Assembly (NCBI GenBank): GCA_015501605.1
Contig: JADNRZ010000003.1
Location: 1,984,001 to 2,048,000 of the forward strand
Length of the DNA stretch: 64,000 bases
DNA from: Panaeolus papilionaceus
Taxonomy: Eukaryota; Basidiomycota; Agaricomycetes; Agaricales
Direction of reading: 5' to 3'
The first letter of the stretch is position 1, and each line of letters starts with the position of its first letter. The notes beneath the pieces are model-generated. The model was not told where the DNA came from. It searched no databases and saw only the letters and a program-made list of their open reading frames with translations. A program made the translations under genes and the position numbers. This document shows, one piece after another, positions 35,705-48,059 of the stretch.

Positions 35705-38700
35705 TCACGCCTTCCCCTGACTTCTTGACTTCTCCAAAAGCTCACTTAGCTTCGCAGCTGCTAAGCCTTTCCCCAGTCCCATCTCAGAAGGTGAAGCGCT
35801 CATTCCATAGCTCCCATGATCTACTTCGTCACAGTTTTCTTCGTCGTCACCCTCATCTGCAGGACCATTATCGGCAGCAGTCCACGCACTCCTCATGCCC
35901 AAAGGAGACCCACCCGAATTATCACCAGGATGAGTGACGCCTGAAGAATTCAACTCGTATCGGCCGTTCCTTCCCATCAGCACTAGCGAAAGCCTCTTCG
36001 ACATACCCCCAGGCCTCGTCGGGGTCCTTCGTTCATTTGAAGGGCTACGTTCATCTGGGTTCACATTCGCAGACGAATCGCTGATACCCATCACTCCTGC
36101 TGAATTAGATGAATCAGCCACCGAACCCGACCCTGACGTATGGGCCGTAACACTGGCAGCGTGAACGCCTATGGCAGGCAGTGAGAATCGCTTCGATCGA
36201 CGCGCAGTATCTTCGCGACGTTGTGGGCGTTGCAAATTATGCACCACTCTTCGCGGCGATACGGGAGACGACGAGGTGGATGACATAGGAGAATATGCTG
36301 ACGAGAGTGAGTACCGAGAGGAGGAAGGGGAGTAGGCAAAGCCGTGTGCATAAGGGTGTCCCGACGTCGGCAGGTGGCCTGAAGGACGGGGCTTGGGAGG
36401 TGGTGTCGAATACTGGGCATCAGGTAGTAGGTTCGCGTTGTGGTGATCGCCCTCGTGTACCCTTTCAAGATCACCATCCGGGCAATCCACATCATCTGTT
36501 TCCCATCCACTATCCCCTGATATAGAGTCGGCACTACCGTCTCCAGGTCTCTCGTGCATTCCAGCACTGGTATCGTCACCATTAGCCCCTTTCTCGCTTT
36601 CAGGGTCACCTAGCTCATCCCTCTCACGCGTTTCGTGAAAGTCTCCAAAATAAAGGTCATCCCCTTCTTCGGTACCATCTCCCATTTCATCTCTTGCTTT
36701 AAACCCTTCCAAGATAGCCTGGTAGCTCCGCATCTTCAAATGCGATGAAGACGAAGAAGAAGACTTTCCCAACCTGATCCTCGTCCGCTTCTCCCTTTCC
36801 AAGTCTCTCGGTGGAAGGGCGACATCATCTACTCTCTCCACACCCCTCTCTAAGTCATCCTTGAGCCTATCCCACTCCTCTTGCCTCGCATCAACAACCC
36901 GACTTGTTCTCCTGCTCATTACCACCCTCCTAGCCTCTTCCCCACCTCTGTTGTGGTCATCAGCATCGATGGCCATCAACGCCAAAGACCCTTCCACTCC
37001 TCTCTTCCCGTCCACCCCAATCCCCATCCCAGTCTGACTGCTCGATATCGAAGGGACGCTCAACCAGCTCGGCAAATTCAGATTCATGTTCAAATCCATC
37101 AGTGACCCGATGGTTCCTATCGCAGATGTTGGTGATTGGGTCCCGGTTGTTGGGTCATCGTTCGGTTGACCGGAAGTCATAGGTGTTCCATTCGCGTTAC
37201 CTCGCTCTATTCCTGCCCCTTGCCTTGATGCCTCCCTGATTCTAGGGACCGCATCTTCACCCTCGCTACTATCGACAACAGGAAACACGGCGTCATAACA
37301 CGCGTCACATGCTCGGGCTGGTTTGGAGGACGCAGCGAGCTCAGCTTCGTCCTTCGCGTGAGCATCAGTGATGAAAAACGTCTAGAAAATCCGTAGATCA
37401 GTAAAATGGAAGGAAACAGGTCAACCCAAAATCGGGAATGGAATAAACCCAATATTTCGAACGAATAGAGTGAAACAATGGCTCACCCTCCCAGAACACC
37501 CTCCGCAAACACATCGCCCACAAAGTCTACAATGATGTCTTCTTCTCCGCCACCCAAACAGTTTACCACAGCGCATACAACAGTTGGTCTTGCGATCAGG
37601 AATCCAAATTGCTGGGACGTAGTGATCAATCTTGCGGCGTCGTTCGGCGGGTTTCTTGGACTTCTCCCTATCTTTGGTAGGCGTGCCTTTCGACCCTTCT
37701 CCCCCTGTATCTGCGCCCCCATCTGCACTCCCGCTCTTCGCCTTCCCTCTCAAACTCCCTGCTAATCGCTCGTCTCCCCACTCATAAGGCAGCGCAACAA
37801 GTGCTCTCCTCACATGTTCCTTCGAATTCGAACTTGTGAGCGTCGAATATGGATTGGACATGTTGATAGAAGACATGACTTGAGATTTCGAAGACCTGAT
37901 AAGGGTAGTCCATTCGTCGCGAGCGGATTGGGATTCTGTGAGCGAACAAGGATGGGAATCAGGGTAAGCCAAGTCGATCGCGTGAAGCAATGAAAAAGAA
38001 AGATATATCGACCATAACGTACCAGCGTAAAGTACAAAACTGCCCTCTGGACTCATCACTTCGAACCTCCTCACGGCTCGGTCCTCATCTTCCAAAGCCG
38101 TGCCTCCTCCAACGACAATATCAAGATTGATGAGGTCGATTTTACCCTTGAAGGTCCATTTATCTTTATCTTCCCCATTGTATGAACTCGTCGAGGTGGA
38201 TGTGCTGGAACTGCCGCCCGAACTGCCCTTAATAGCACTAGAAGAGGGACTATGAGCTGGACCTGCCACCATCGATCGTCGAAGTAATGGTGGGTCCGGT
38301 GTTTTCAGCTTTGAATTCGTCCTGGCGTGTGGATTCGGATGAGGGTTGATATGAGATTGGGACAATGGCGATAAAGGACTAGGACTAGTACGTGGCGTCC
38401 CAAATCCATACATCGAGCGTCGTTTGCTAGGCATCGGCGCAGGCGTTGAAGGCGTCGATGACGCCGTGGCTGTATTCGAGGTAGAGGACGAATTGTCGGA
38501 AAGAGGTGACGAAGGAGAATTAACGGAGAACCGGGCCGCGGCAGTAGAAGCTAGCTGAGCATCGCTTCTGCTCCTGCTGCGACTTAGGGAAGGCCTTGGA
38601 GGGGTCATAGGAGTCGAGGAGCCATTGGAGCTAGTATTCGAGTGGCTCGAAAGTAGTTTTGAAGATGAGGGCGTATGAACCGCGCCCGTAGGCGCACTCG

Positions 38701-40401
38701 AACTCGTTCCGCTTCCGGACGAACCAGATCCAGAACTTGAACTCCATCCCCAATCCCAGTCCCAGTCCCATTCTCCCAACCCCACTTTGTCGATTACTGC
38801 TCCGACACCTCCATTCCTTGAAAACCAAACCAGACAATCACTAAATAGCAGCACCTCCCTTTTCTCCTCTCCCGCTTTCTCCTTACTTTCAACTTGTACA
38901 AGTTCTCCTCGCTTTACGAGAGTACGACCTGGAGAGACGAGATGAAATGACGGAGGAAGGTTGGTGCACGACTTCTGAAGTGCTACAAGGGAGAGGGTTT
39001 GGGCGTGTATCCGAAGGGCGGTATTCAACGCTTCCGTGACTGTTGAGCAATTGAAGATTAGTAGGTATAGTTTGAAGGATATAAATTAAATTCAAAAAAG
39101 AAACCTACTCTTGGTCACCAATTTCAAGACGCTCTCCAGTGCCTCAGCCTCTCCCTTTACTTCTTCGTCGTCTGCTTGCGCCTTCGACTCTCCACTTGCT
39201 CCAGCCCTCGGTGTACAGCTGATTAAATCTTTGATTAACATCAAATACCGAGGGCACCTCTGTACAATGGTCAATAGCCAATCGCGCAATTTCAACCTCC
39301 CACATCGGGTATCTGCTTCTCGTTCTTTCAGAAAGCCAGCAAAGCGAGAGTTATACTGCGAGTTGGGACGAGACGGAGTAGACGGAGAGGTGAGCTGAGT
39401 GAGCGACGAGATAGTAGAGGGAAACGATGTGATGAAGGGAGTGTAGAGTGATAAATAGGGGAAGTGCGAAAGGAGGAGAGGGGAAAGAGGAGGCGCAGGG
39501 TCTTGAAGTTGTACTCGTTGAGAATCTGACGGAGGTCGGGCCGGACTGGAGGGTGACTGATGGGAAGGGTGATTCGAAGTAAGAGGACGTGACGATCCTG
39601 ATGGGGAGGCGAAAGGAACCACAAGAAGCAACGAAAGAGCGGCAAAAAACGAATGGTGGAGGTTCCAGATGTCGATAAAGTTGGAAAAAATAGAAGTAAG
39701 GATTGAACGGTTCAACAAAGGTTCTGCGTCGTCGAGCGAGGAAATAATGGGTGTTAGGAAGTGCTAGAGGATCTTCATCAGCCTTGGACGAGATTAGATT
39801 TAACTGGACTTACGGAATAAATAAGCTCCAATCCATCTACGTACGCTTTCTCAGTCTCATAAAATTCTTCAATTATCTTTTGGCGTTTTGCGAGCATCTT
39901 CAACTCTTCCTGCCCTATCCTTGTCCTGTCCTCCGGCTTGACACTCGACTCTCTTCGGGCTCTGCTTCTTCTCCTTCCTCCACTCATAGGGGGGTCTCCC
40001 ATATACGCACTCGTCCTGTGATTCCTCAACTGCACACCTTGAGGCGAAGAAAAGGACGACCCATCTTCAGCATACACCTCAAATGAGCCCACGCTAACCA
40101 TAGAGGTTCTATCAGGGATCATAGGCGGGGGGCTAGGTAGAGAAATGCGTCTAAAAGGGAGGTGCGGTGGGCGAGGATGGGCGAGGACATTGTGGGAGAC
40201 GTCAACTACGGAGTGGGGTGATGGTGGTGCAGGCTTAATAGGGGTAAGTATACCCGGTGAGCGCTCTGTGATGGGAAATTTGACCGCGTCGCTCTGCCCG
40301 TACGGTGATGATCTGGGAGGTGTAATGAGGGGCGGGTGGGCGACTTGCAGTGTTGCAATCGTGTCAGAGTTTGCCGCGGGCAGGATGAGATATTGAGAGG
40401 C
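35705..40401 (-). CDS. DH-PH-FYVE guanine nucleotide exchange factor for a Rho-family GTPase (Don1/FGD-like); 5' exon unresolved
   Basis: Five exons splice in frame: 40401-39814, 39763-39109, 39039-38023, 37935-37487 and 37381-35705, about 1460 codons. Order: a Pro-rich N-terminus; a DH domain (KRQKIIEEFYETEKAYVDGL, LLNRSILTSIFSNF, LLTIVQRCPRYLMLIKDLI); a PH domain starting RTLVKRGELVQV and ending DEWTTLIRSS; then FYVE. The FYVE finger shows WIPDRKTNCCMRC, RRRRHHCRLCGRCVC and CDACYDAVFP, so it should bind endosomal PI3P. A long acidic/Ser-rich tail follows. A Ser/Thr-rich insert of about 200 residues divides the PH domain. Ustilago maydis Don1, a Cdc42 GEF with FYVE needed for cell separation, is the likely relative. 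The first exon seen begins at a TAG acceptor; the start codon lies upstream, within about 40402-40620, and I could not fix it. Confidence 0.85.
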
Positions 40402-41083
40402 CTACCTGATCCCATGTCGAGTCCTAGGCAACGTTACCTATCACCACAAGATTCGGTATGAATTAAAAAGCTAGATGGTCGATTAAACGAAAGGAATGGA
40501 TTCTAGGGAAACCGCAATCGAGTCCAATTGAAAACATCACCATGATGTCTGCCTGACCGTCCGTTATGACATATATTTGTTTGGTTCTCTCCCGCTGCTC
40601 TCTCAGTGTCTCCGCTCAACCAAACAATAAAACAAACAAGTCAAATCAAGCCTTCCGAATGTGGCTTCCTCCAGTTATCCGCGATCTCCTTCTTCCTACA
40701 CAACCACGACGTCTAGACATCAGCTTCTTCGGTTTGAGGATCTTTGGAACCACCTTGTGTGTGTGCTGACAATGTGCTCGATCGACTTCTATTGTTTTGC
40801 TTTTGTCCGGCGGATGATATCTTGACTTCTCGAAAAACAGGACCCGTGTTCTGTCTTACTTATTGATACCTTGTCTCTACCCTTGTCACTTCTACCTTGA
40901 CCGTCACCTTCAAATGTACTGGAGAGTAGCCCAACCATGACCAGGATTTTTTACCAAGGTATCCTTTGCTCACATTGCATTTCCTGTTTCAAGTAAGCCC
41001 CCGGAAACCGAAGGACTCATGCGCCACCTACTTACATCTCCAGCAACATCGGGGCAATCGTCATTTATTTACTAACAAAGTAT
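40402..41083. other. 5' region of the GEF gene and 3' flank of the next pair
   Basis: Must contain the missing first exon(s) of the GEF gene: several minus-strand ATGs exist near 40416 and 40540, none decisive. Sequence near 40920-40985 resembles 42560-42625 (both contain ATGACCAGGATTT), marking the 3' edge of the tandem duplication described next. Confidence 0.45.
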
Positions 41084-41808
41084 TTATACAACATAGACTT
41101 TAACAAGTTCCCAGCTGTGCTGCCCTGGCCTTTGGTGCGCAACAACGTAAAGACTCATATCAACACCACTAATCCAAATAGATCCCTTCTCGAGATCATC
41201 AAACTTGAATGGGTAGAATGCACCGGACTCGATGAGACGTCTCTCTCCGTCAACATTAACAGAGCGATCCCACTCGACTTGAAGCGTGATAGTACCAATG
41301 CCAATCATTGTGGTGCCTTCTTTCAAGTTCCACCCACAGATTTGGGATTGTGTGCGTCATTCATCAGAGGTGTATAAGCTCCCGTTGATGAGGCACCAGT
41401 ACATGGACGGATTGGACTCGGAGCGAACGTAGAACCTGCACGCAACAAGGCATCAATAACATTTTTTTTACCTTTCTTTTCACCAGAGACTTGGATAACG
41501 TACCAATTTCCGCGACAGTGATTGGTGTAATCGTAGTTGTGGATGATAGGCAATTGTCGGCGACCTCGATCGTCCAGCAAGGTCAAGAACAGCTTGCCAC
41601 GAAACTGACCACTGACAGACTTGAAGCGGTCGATGTAAAAGAATTCGTACGTGTTGCGTTCATTGGGGTCATGGGTATAGAACTGGGCGTTGATACGCTG
41701 GAAATACGGGCACTGTCGCTGTCTGATCTGGCTCTCCACCACTCGTCGGCGACTGAGCGAGAGCTAAACACCATCAACATGCGCCATGTATTGTCACCTA
41801 GAATCTAA
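41084..41808 (-). pseudogene. broken tandem copy of the unrecognised gene at 42692-43474
   Basis: Aligned by eye with the intact neighbour, this copy has lost the first exon (only an acceptor and ILGDNTWRMLMVF remain). It has a one-base deletion near 41705 that moves WWRARSDSDSA out of frame with PYFQRINAQFYTHD. It also has a TGA after GSLYTSDE where the neighbour continues through DKHRTQFQI. The rest stays recognisable (KLFLTLLDDRGRRQLPII, NWFYVRSESNPSMYWC, KFDDLEKGSIWISG). Three independent lesions make loss of function clear. Confidence 0.82.
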
Positions 41809-42691
41809 AATGGTACAGATAAATGAGTGGGCATGCAGCTGGTCTGAGCTCGGACGCCGGAGAATGCGCACGTTGGCGCACGCTTCTTTATATGCGCTTT
41901 CAGTCATCCAATTAGAGACCGTGGTTAGAGAACGAAGGGTCTGGCTCGTGCATTGGTGGTCATGAGGTTCGTTTATCCGCTACAGCGACCTCCATATCGA
42001 TGTCTGTGCCAGTCCAGACGTCAATAGGTCCAAGAAAACGTTACGAAAGACGTATCTTCAGGAACCTCAGTTTCGTTTCAGACAACCTTGACCGTATCAA
42101 ATCTTGAAATGGAATTTCAATCGGTCGTCGCTACTATCAACCCCAACGGATGCTATCGGGCACGCAATAAAGATTAAGCAAATTGATGTTCACAGAGCGT
42201 ATCAAGCACGCTCTTCAAAGCTGAACCAGAATTAAGAAAGTGGTTAATGATCACATATCAAGACTCCATACTAGTGAGGAATACTACAGGCGATGGGATA
42301 GTGTCGGACACATTTTTATAATTATTAATTAGAGCTATGGATGGCACATGAGATAATAGATATCAAGCAGTACGGCGACATGGGACGAAGTTACTGGTTT
42401 TGTTGCTCTTATAGTGACAGCGGGGCTGGATGGAGAGAATAATCACTGCGGTGAACCATGCACAACCTGACAATAATTTAATGGTGTAGTTCGCTTCGGA
42501 AAGAATCTCCATTCACACTGACAGTAGCTTGGAACATTTCTACTATACTGAGGCAACGGTACTGGAGGGTGGTGCATGAGTCATGACCAGGATTTCGTAC
42601 GAAGATATTCTTTACTCATATCGTTATTTCTGTTACAAGTGCGCAATCCGGTTGTTTACATCACAACGTATTTACATATCGACCATTTCAT
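41809..42691. other. spacer between the tandem copies
   Basis: No gene is seen. The portion near 42560-42625 matches the 3' flank of the broken copy and belongs to the duplicated unit. Confidence 0.45.
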
Positions 42692-43474
42692 TTAAACAAG
42701 CTCCCACTTGTTCTGTCCGGGCCTTTGCTGGACGTTGAAGTAAAGGCCCATATCATCCCCATTAATGAAAACAGACCCTTTCTCAAGGTCATCAAACCTG
42801 AACTGGTAGGGGGCACCAGATTCAACGAGACGAGCGTCTCCGTCGACATGAACAGTGCGACCGTCCCCGACTTGGAATGTGATAGTATCGCCACCAATCA
42901 TGATGGTGCCGTCTTTCAAGTCCCGCCCGCGGATTTGGAACTGGGTGCGGTGTTTATCGGAGGCGTACAAACGTTGGTTGATGATACACCAATACAAGGA
43001 TGGGTTGGACTTGGAACGTATGTAGAACCTGTGCACAACGAAACATCAGTAACAGTTTCCTTTCCATTACGGATAACATACCAATTCCCACTGGTATGGT
43101 CGGTGTATTCTTGGTTCGGGATAATAGACAAGTCCCTCCCACCTCGATCGGCCAATAATGTCAAGAATAGCTTGCCACGGAACGCGCCGTTGATATCTTT
43201 GAAGTAGGGACTGTAGAAGAATTCATACACGTTGCGCACGTTGGGGTTATGAGTGTAGAATTGGGCATTAATACGCTGGAAAGAAGGGGCGTTGTTGCTC
43301 TCTGATATGGCTCTCCACCACTCGTCGGCGACTGAGCGAGAACTGAACACCATCAACATGCGCCAGGTGTTGTCGTCCAGGATCTTTGTGGTGCGCGTCA
43401 ATATATGTATACATGCTCCAATCCTGTTGAAGAGTATCACGTACGTTGTGGATGTAAGCGTAAAAAACGGTCAT
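42692..43474 (-). CDS. hypothetical beta-rich protein, intact member of a tandem pair
   Basis: Three exons (43474-43445, 43383-43082, 43028-42692) give 222 residues beginning MTVFYAYIHN. The first exon codes for only ten residues. The protein is rich in alternating hydrophobic and charged residues: RMLMVFSSRSVADEWWRAI, GKLFLTLLADRGGRDLSII, NWFYIRSKSNPSLYWCIINQ, GTIMIGGDTITFQV, FRFDDLEKGSVFINGDD. It has no signal peptide or transmembrane segment. The pattern suggests a soluble beta-sheet fold, possibly lectin-like or trefoil-like, but I cannot name the family. The donor GTATGT after NW was chosen because it gives NWFYIRS, matched in the broken copy. Confidence 0.7.
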
Positions 43475-45244
43475 CTTTGGATTCAAGGGTTATTCGAGGT
43501 CACTAATTGCAATGGATTGGAGATATCTCTCAGTGGATTTGTACTCTTTTATATGTTTTTTTCAATTCTGGACCATCCAATCATCGACCGTGGTCAAAGG
43601 TCGGATATCTGGCTCGTAAGGTGGATAGTCATGAGGTTTCCTTCGCTGTTACAACGACGGCGACCTCCATATTAATGTCAACGCCCCCTGTCCCAATGTG
43701 AATCAGGCCAATGAACTGTTTACGAGAAGATATATACATAGAATTTCATCGCCAAAACAGGTTTACTTCCATAAGAAGTTCTGAGTGATTAGCTCTATCA
43801 CACAATGCACCCGAAAGGGGTAGAGCCAAGGCATTAAGATGTATGAACGTGGTATCTATGTAATGTATCTATATCTACTTGTCGAAGATGAGCCAAATGG
43901 TCGGCTTATATGTGAGACCGCGATTCCACGCTGTATGATGGCCACGGGAGATACCATTGTATCGACATGGTTCTCACCAGCTGACATCAACGTTTGTGCA
44001 CGACGTGTGAGGGAATAGAACCAGACTTAATAGCCAAGCCATGGGGGTGGGTTATTACCCTTACTGTACTTCGATGGCAGAAGACCTAGACGCTAACAAC
44101 AATACCTGTTGTGAGCCGTGCAAAACGCGTTGCAATTAGCTTTCCATTTCGATTCGTCATTGGGATGGATTCGACCACGATCTATCGCCTCATAATTCAT
44201 ACCACCACGGCCCTCAGAAGTAGTTATATAAGTTTCTCGAACGTGCAACATTTATCGAAGGGTAGAAATATAGCCTATTATACACGGGTGCAATACAAAC
44301 TACCTTCTTTCGAGAAACTGCTTAATTTGTCGTTTGGATGACCACTCAAAGAGAACCATGTTGTTCGAGAATATTGCGGGAATGCTCCTTTGCCCCATCA
44401 GAGACTTTTGGGTCTAAAGCCAGGTGTTAGTCGAGACACTTAGAACTGTTAATCTTTTAACAGCGACACTTATTGTGCATCAACGTCTTGTATCCACGGA
44501 GAACATTCCCCTCATCTTTACCCTGGTTGAGCCGCTCATCGATTGGATCCTGACCAGAGGAGCCTGAGCTTCCACATTCCGAGTTTGTGTTAGAGTCTAC
44601 TCGATACCGGCGACATCAGCCTCGATCCTGTACAAAACGCCGAAGCTGCTTACTTTGGCTCAAATCGTCCAACCGTTCTTGGGCACTCTACTTGGCTTCG
44701 TCGGACACACGAGGTTTCTCAGGAGCGGCCTTCAAACCAGGAGCTTGGTCTAGACCAAAGGGGAGAGACTGTTCCGACGTTTCGTCCAAGATTATATGAG
44801 TGGCATGGGCAATCGGCGAAAGGTGCTGAACGATTTACACAGGCATTTACTTTTCAGGTCTGTGAGCATCAGCGCCAAATCTTCGGAGGTTGCCGAGAGT
44901 TCACCGCGCCGCGTCCGGTCACCTCCATCCAGCCTCCTAGACCGTCCGTGCTGATGCCTCAGGTGGGGGAGTGCGTCCTCCATCAGAGAAAGGCCGGAAC
45001 ACAACTGAAATTAAGCTCATCAGATTTGTGTGTGCCACATACAGAAAAATGTACAAATCTGTGTGACACACTCAAAATATCCAAATGTGTGTACCACTCA
45101 CACCAAAATTGAGATTTATGGATGTGCAACTGCAAAACAATAAATGTGCAGATTGCGTGCCATATTGACTTTACACCAGGACCTTCTTGAGCCACGGACA
45201 GAAGTAGCACGCCAACCAAGATTCACAACACCAGCAATTCAACG
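43475..45244. other. intergenic with faint coding-like remnants
   Basis: No intact gene. On the minus strand between about 45005 and 44530 short readings look protein-like but are split by stops, for example LDETSEQSLPFGLDQAPGL followed by a stop and then AQERLDDLSQSKQLRRFVQD. This may be an old gene remnant. The last 100 bases are the promoter of the small secreted protein gene. Confidence 0.35.
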
Positions 45245-45489
45245 ATGATGCTCTCCAAAGCAACCTTTGCCTTCCTATCGCTCATCATCCTCCAAGCAGG
45301 TAAGAGAAACTTCGTTTATCGTAGACATTACCAGAGGTTTATCAACTCGAGCTAATCCCTTTTATCATCGTAGGCGCTTCCCCATCGCCTCCGACACACC
45401 TTCCAACCGAAGGCCCGCCCAAGTCTTTTCAGAAGGGAACAACAATTTACAAGGGACCAGCTGCGATTCCCACCCCACCCATCTTCTAG
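45245..45489 (+). CDS. small secreted protein, 56 residues
   Basis: Exons 45245-45299 and 45374-45489 (GTAAGA donor, CGTAG acceptor) encode 56 residues. The first 19 form a clear signal peptide (MMLSKATFAFLSLIILQAG). The mature part is about 37 residues, Pro/Thr-rich, without cysteine, ending PTPPIF. I do not recognise it. It sits 375 bases from the 3' end of the convergent hydrolase gene, and the whole pair is duplicated downstream, where the corresponding small gene is broken. The start is taken at the first of two adjacent ATGs. It could be an effector-like, pheromone-like or surface peptide; nothing in the sequence decides. Confidence 0.65.
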
Positions 45490-45863
45490 ATTTGCCAACC
45501 AGCAATCTTAACAATTAGCCGTTTTATGAGGCGCACTTGGTAGTTGTGTAAAACGGAGGTAAGATATCTCGGGATTGAACAATTTGAAATTGGTATTTCA
45601 ATATTAACGACGCTGAATGTATGGGATCGAAATGTACCAAGGCTTTACATGACGCTAATCCGCAATCTCTCTGAGTAGTCCATAACTGGTCTGATGTGTC
45701 TGTCAATGGCGATCTTAAAAAGCAGCCAGCAAGGTAAAAAAGAATACAAGTAAGCGTTACTGTTAATTTGTACTATTTAAGATGAGATGGAAATTTCCAC
45801 TACTCAACGAAGCGCGTTTCCATAGGACTACATACATATTAAGAAGAAAACAGGTCAAGATCC

Positions 45864-47100
45864 TTACAAATGCTTAACGAACCACTCTGCAGTGGCTTTG
45901 AAAGAACCCTCCTTGGCAGCCTTCACCTTAGGGTCACTCAAGTCCCCACGTACAGCAAATCCATGACTGCAGCCTTCGAAGTACTCGCGCTTGTAACCGG
46001 GGGCGAAGTTGGTGAAGATTATGTCGGTCTTTTCCGAGGACTCAGCAGGGAAATACTCATCAAATTCGCACGAGTTGATAAGGAGAGGTGCTTTCGAGGT
46101 CGCAATGTATTTCTAGACGGATAAAAGTATTAGCATATGTGTTCCAATAAAGCAACTAGTTTAATTTACCTCAAGGTCAGCAGGGACTTCAAGGAGAGAT
46201 GGGTGAGAAACGACAGAAGCTTGGATGATGTTCTCGAATGCAAGATCGAAAACGTAGCGAGCACCGAAGCAGTAACCTGTGGCACCAAATGCGGTGAAGC
46301 CTTGTTCTTTGAGGCCTTTAATGACCTTGTCGATGATAGGGCGGGTCACATCGGAACCGTGCTTGGGGAACCACTTCATGATATCCCAAGTGCTACCAGG
46401 GTGCATACCGTCAGCGGGTGCAGGGTCACCACTGAAGTAGTCAATAGCGATTGTCTGTCGGGGAAACAGACATAATTAGAGCTAAAATATAGCCATATAG
46501 ATCATGAGTACCTTGAAGCCATTAGCAGCAAAGTCATCAACGAGGAGCTATATGACACAACCGTTCGAGTAGGCCGTCGATGCAATGATTCGAATGACGG
46601 GCGATGACGTCGTGCCGATGAGAAAATGGATACAAAGGGCCGAGATATCGTTATGAGTGTTACTGTCAATCCTCCTTGACATACGCGTAAGAACATACCT
46701 GAGCGTTGACGAGCTCAACACCAAATATGTCAGGAAGGTAAAGGAGGACTTTGTCACTGGGATAGTCCACAGTTGGCGTTCCGACGTAAACTTTGACTCC
46801 TGCGATCTCCTCCCATGTTCCTGTGTGCAGAAGTGGTGTTATTTCTCGTCAAGGGTTGGTCTGGGGAGGGTTACATACCGACAGGGGTTCCCTCGTGGGT
46901 GACACCTGCGCAACGAATCGATGTAAGTTTCAATTTAGTTTCACCTATTTCGACCATGGCCTGGCCTCGTGCATTGTGATTAATGTGATCGGTGATGCTG
47001 CAGAGTACAACAATAACCCATTGCCAACACACAAAGAACGAGACCAAGCCAGTTTTAATGAGAAGGACGTACCGCGAACGCAATCTTTACAGAAACTCAT
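45864..47100 (-). CDS. dienelactone hydrolase family protein, copy 1
   Basis: Six exons (47100-47073, 46905-46879, 46820-46699, 46547-46512, 46454-46170, 46112-45864) give 248 residues. It is an alpha/beta hydrolase of the dienelactone hydrolase family: LLYLPDIFGV, the nucleophile elbow GYCFGARYVF (Cys133), Asp184 in CEFDEYFP, and His216 in EGCSHGFAVRG complete a Cys-Asp-His triad. Bacterial relatives hydrolyse dienelactone in chlorocatechol degradation; fungal substrates are mostly unknown, and no other aromatic-degradation gene is adjacent. It is a cytosolic-looking protein without a signal peptide. Copy 2 has GGRY where this has GARY, and VDQQ where this has FDEY, so the active-site surroundings differ. 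All splice sites are canonical and no stop is present. Confidence 0.88.
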
Positions 47101-48005
47101 GATGATGATGTGTGGGTGGTTGAGGTAGTAAGTAACAGAAAGAAAGCCAAGCTTATATACAGCAGAAATCAAATACACCAAGGAAACGCGGAACGAACCC
47201 ATCCTTTGAATTCTATATCTATCCCCATCCTCATGCTCATGGGGCTCTAGCTGATTCATCCCAGAAAGATAACACATTCAGTCCTCACAGACGCACGGTC
47301 TGTGTACTGCACGTAACAACGATAACGTGCGATGGTTACAATGCTGCGCCCCCTTTTCGGAGCAATTTGAATTTGCCCATAAGAAGTCAATGGAAGCAGA
47401 TTTGTATAACCCTCCGATATCTAACATTCCAAGGTATGGCAGACACGGCTATCATAGTCGCGGTTAACTTCTCCCAGACCCCATTAGACTTCACGGTATC
47501 ATTTCAACCAGTGATGCACTCATTGATGATGCCCGACCGCCAATACTTACGTAGATGTGTAATATAAATGCTTGTGAATGCTGGCTCTCATATGAGGAGT
47601 ATTCAGGGCTTGGATTAGCGCTCAAGCCAACACCACATCAAGGGGTTCAAGAACACAAAAGTGTGGGAGGCCTAAAGCTTAATGCTGGGATGGTTCGATG
47701 TATCATTCGTAAGTATCTTATCGGTGTATATTGTGGAGTACTTGATCCAATGTGTACCTTTCAGAGTAAAAATAGGTCAGACAAGATACCAGCCTACTTC
47801 CTTTCATGATGCTGAAAGCGGGTATCCTTACTATCGATTGAATCGCAATATCCGCTCACCACCCGCTCATATTCACTCCATTCACTCCCTCGGAAGACTC
47901 TAACCGTCATTGTGCCTATGCGCTGGCAGTATCTGGGCGGTTAAACTGTTCCGGGAACAGGTCAATAACGTTTCACTGCAGTTTTGATAATCACGGTGGT
48001 TAACA
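47101..48005. other. upstream region of hydrolase copy 1
   Basis: Promoter and upstream sequence of the minus-strand hydrolase, matched by 50887-51890 in the second unit. No separate gene is seen. Confidence 0.45.
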
Positions 48006-48059
48006 AACACACACTTGGTGACGTCTTACTGAGCTCCAATCGTACCTTATCTACGTTCC

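Larger units (their letters stand above)
45251..48005. repeat. segmental duplication, unit 1
   Basis: Unit 1 spans from within the start of the small secreted protein gene, through the hydrolase and its upstream region, to a shared end GGTTAACAAACA near 48000. Unit 2 repeats it at 48998-51890. Both introns and exons match, as does the upstream sequence (for example the shared CACCACCCGCTCATATTCAC at 47857 and 51713). Scattered substitutions and small indels show it is not a very recent copy. Confidence 0.85.

Noticed and set aside
42725..43675. Plus-strand open frames opposite the intact beta-rich gene
   Set aside because: Antisense shadows; the minus-strand reading has matching splice sites and a paralogue, the plus strand has neither.
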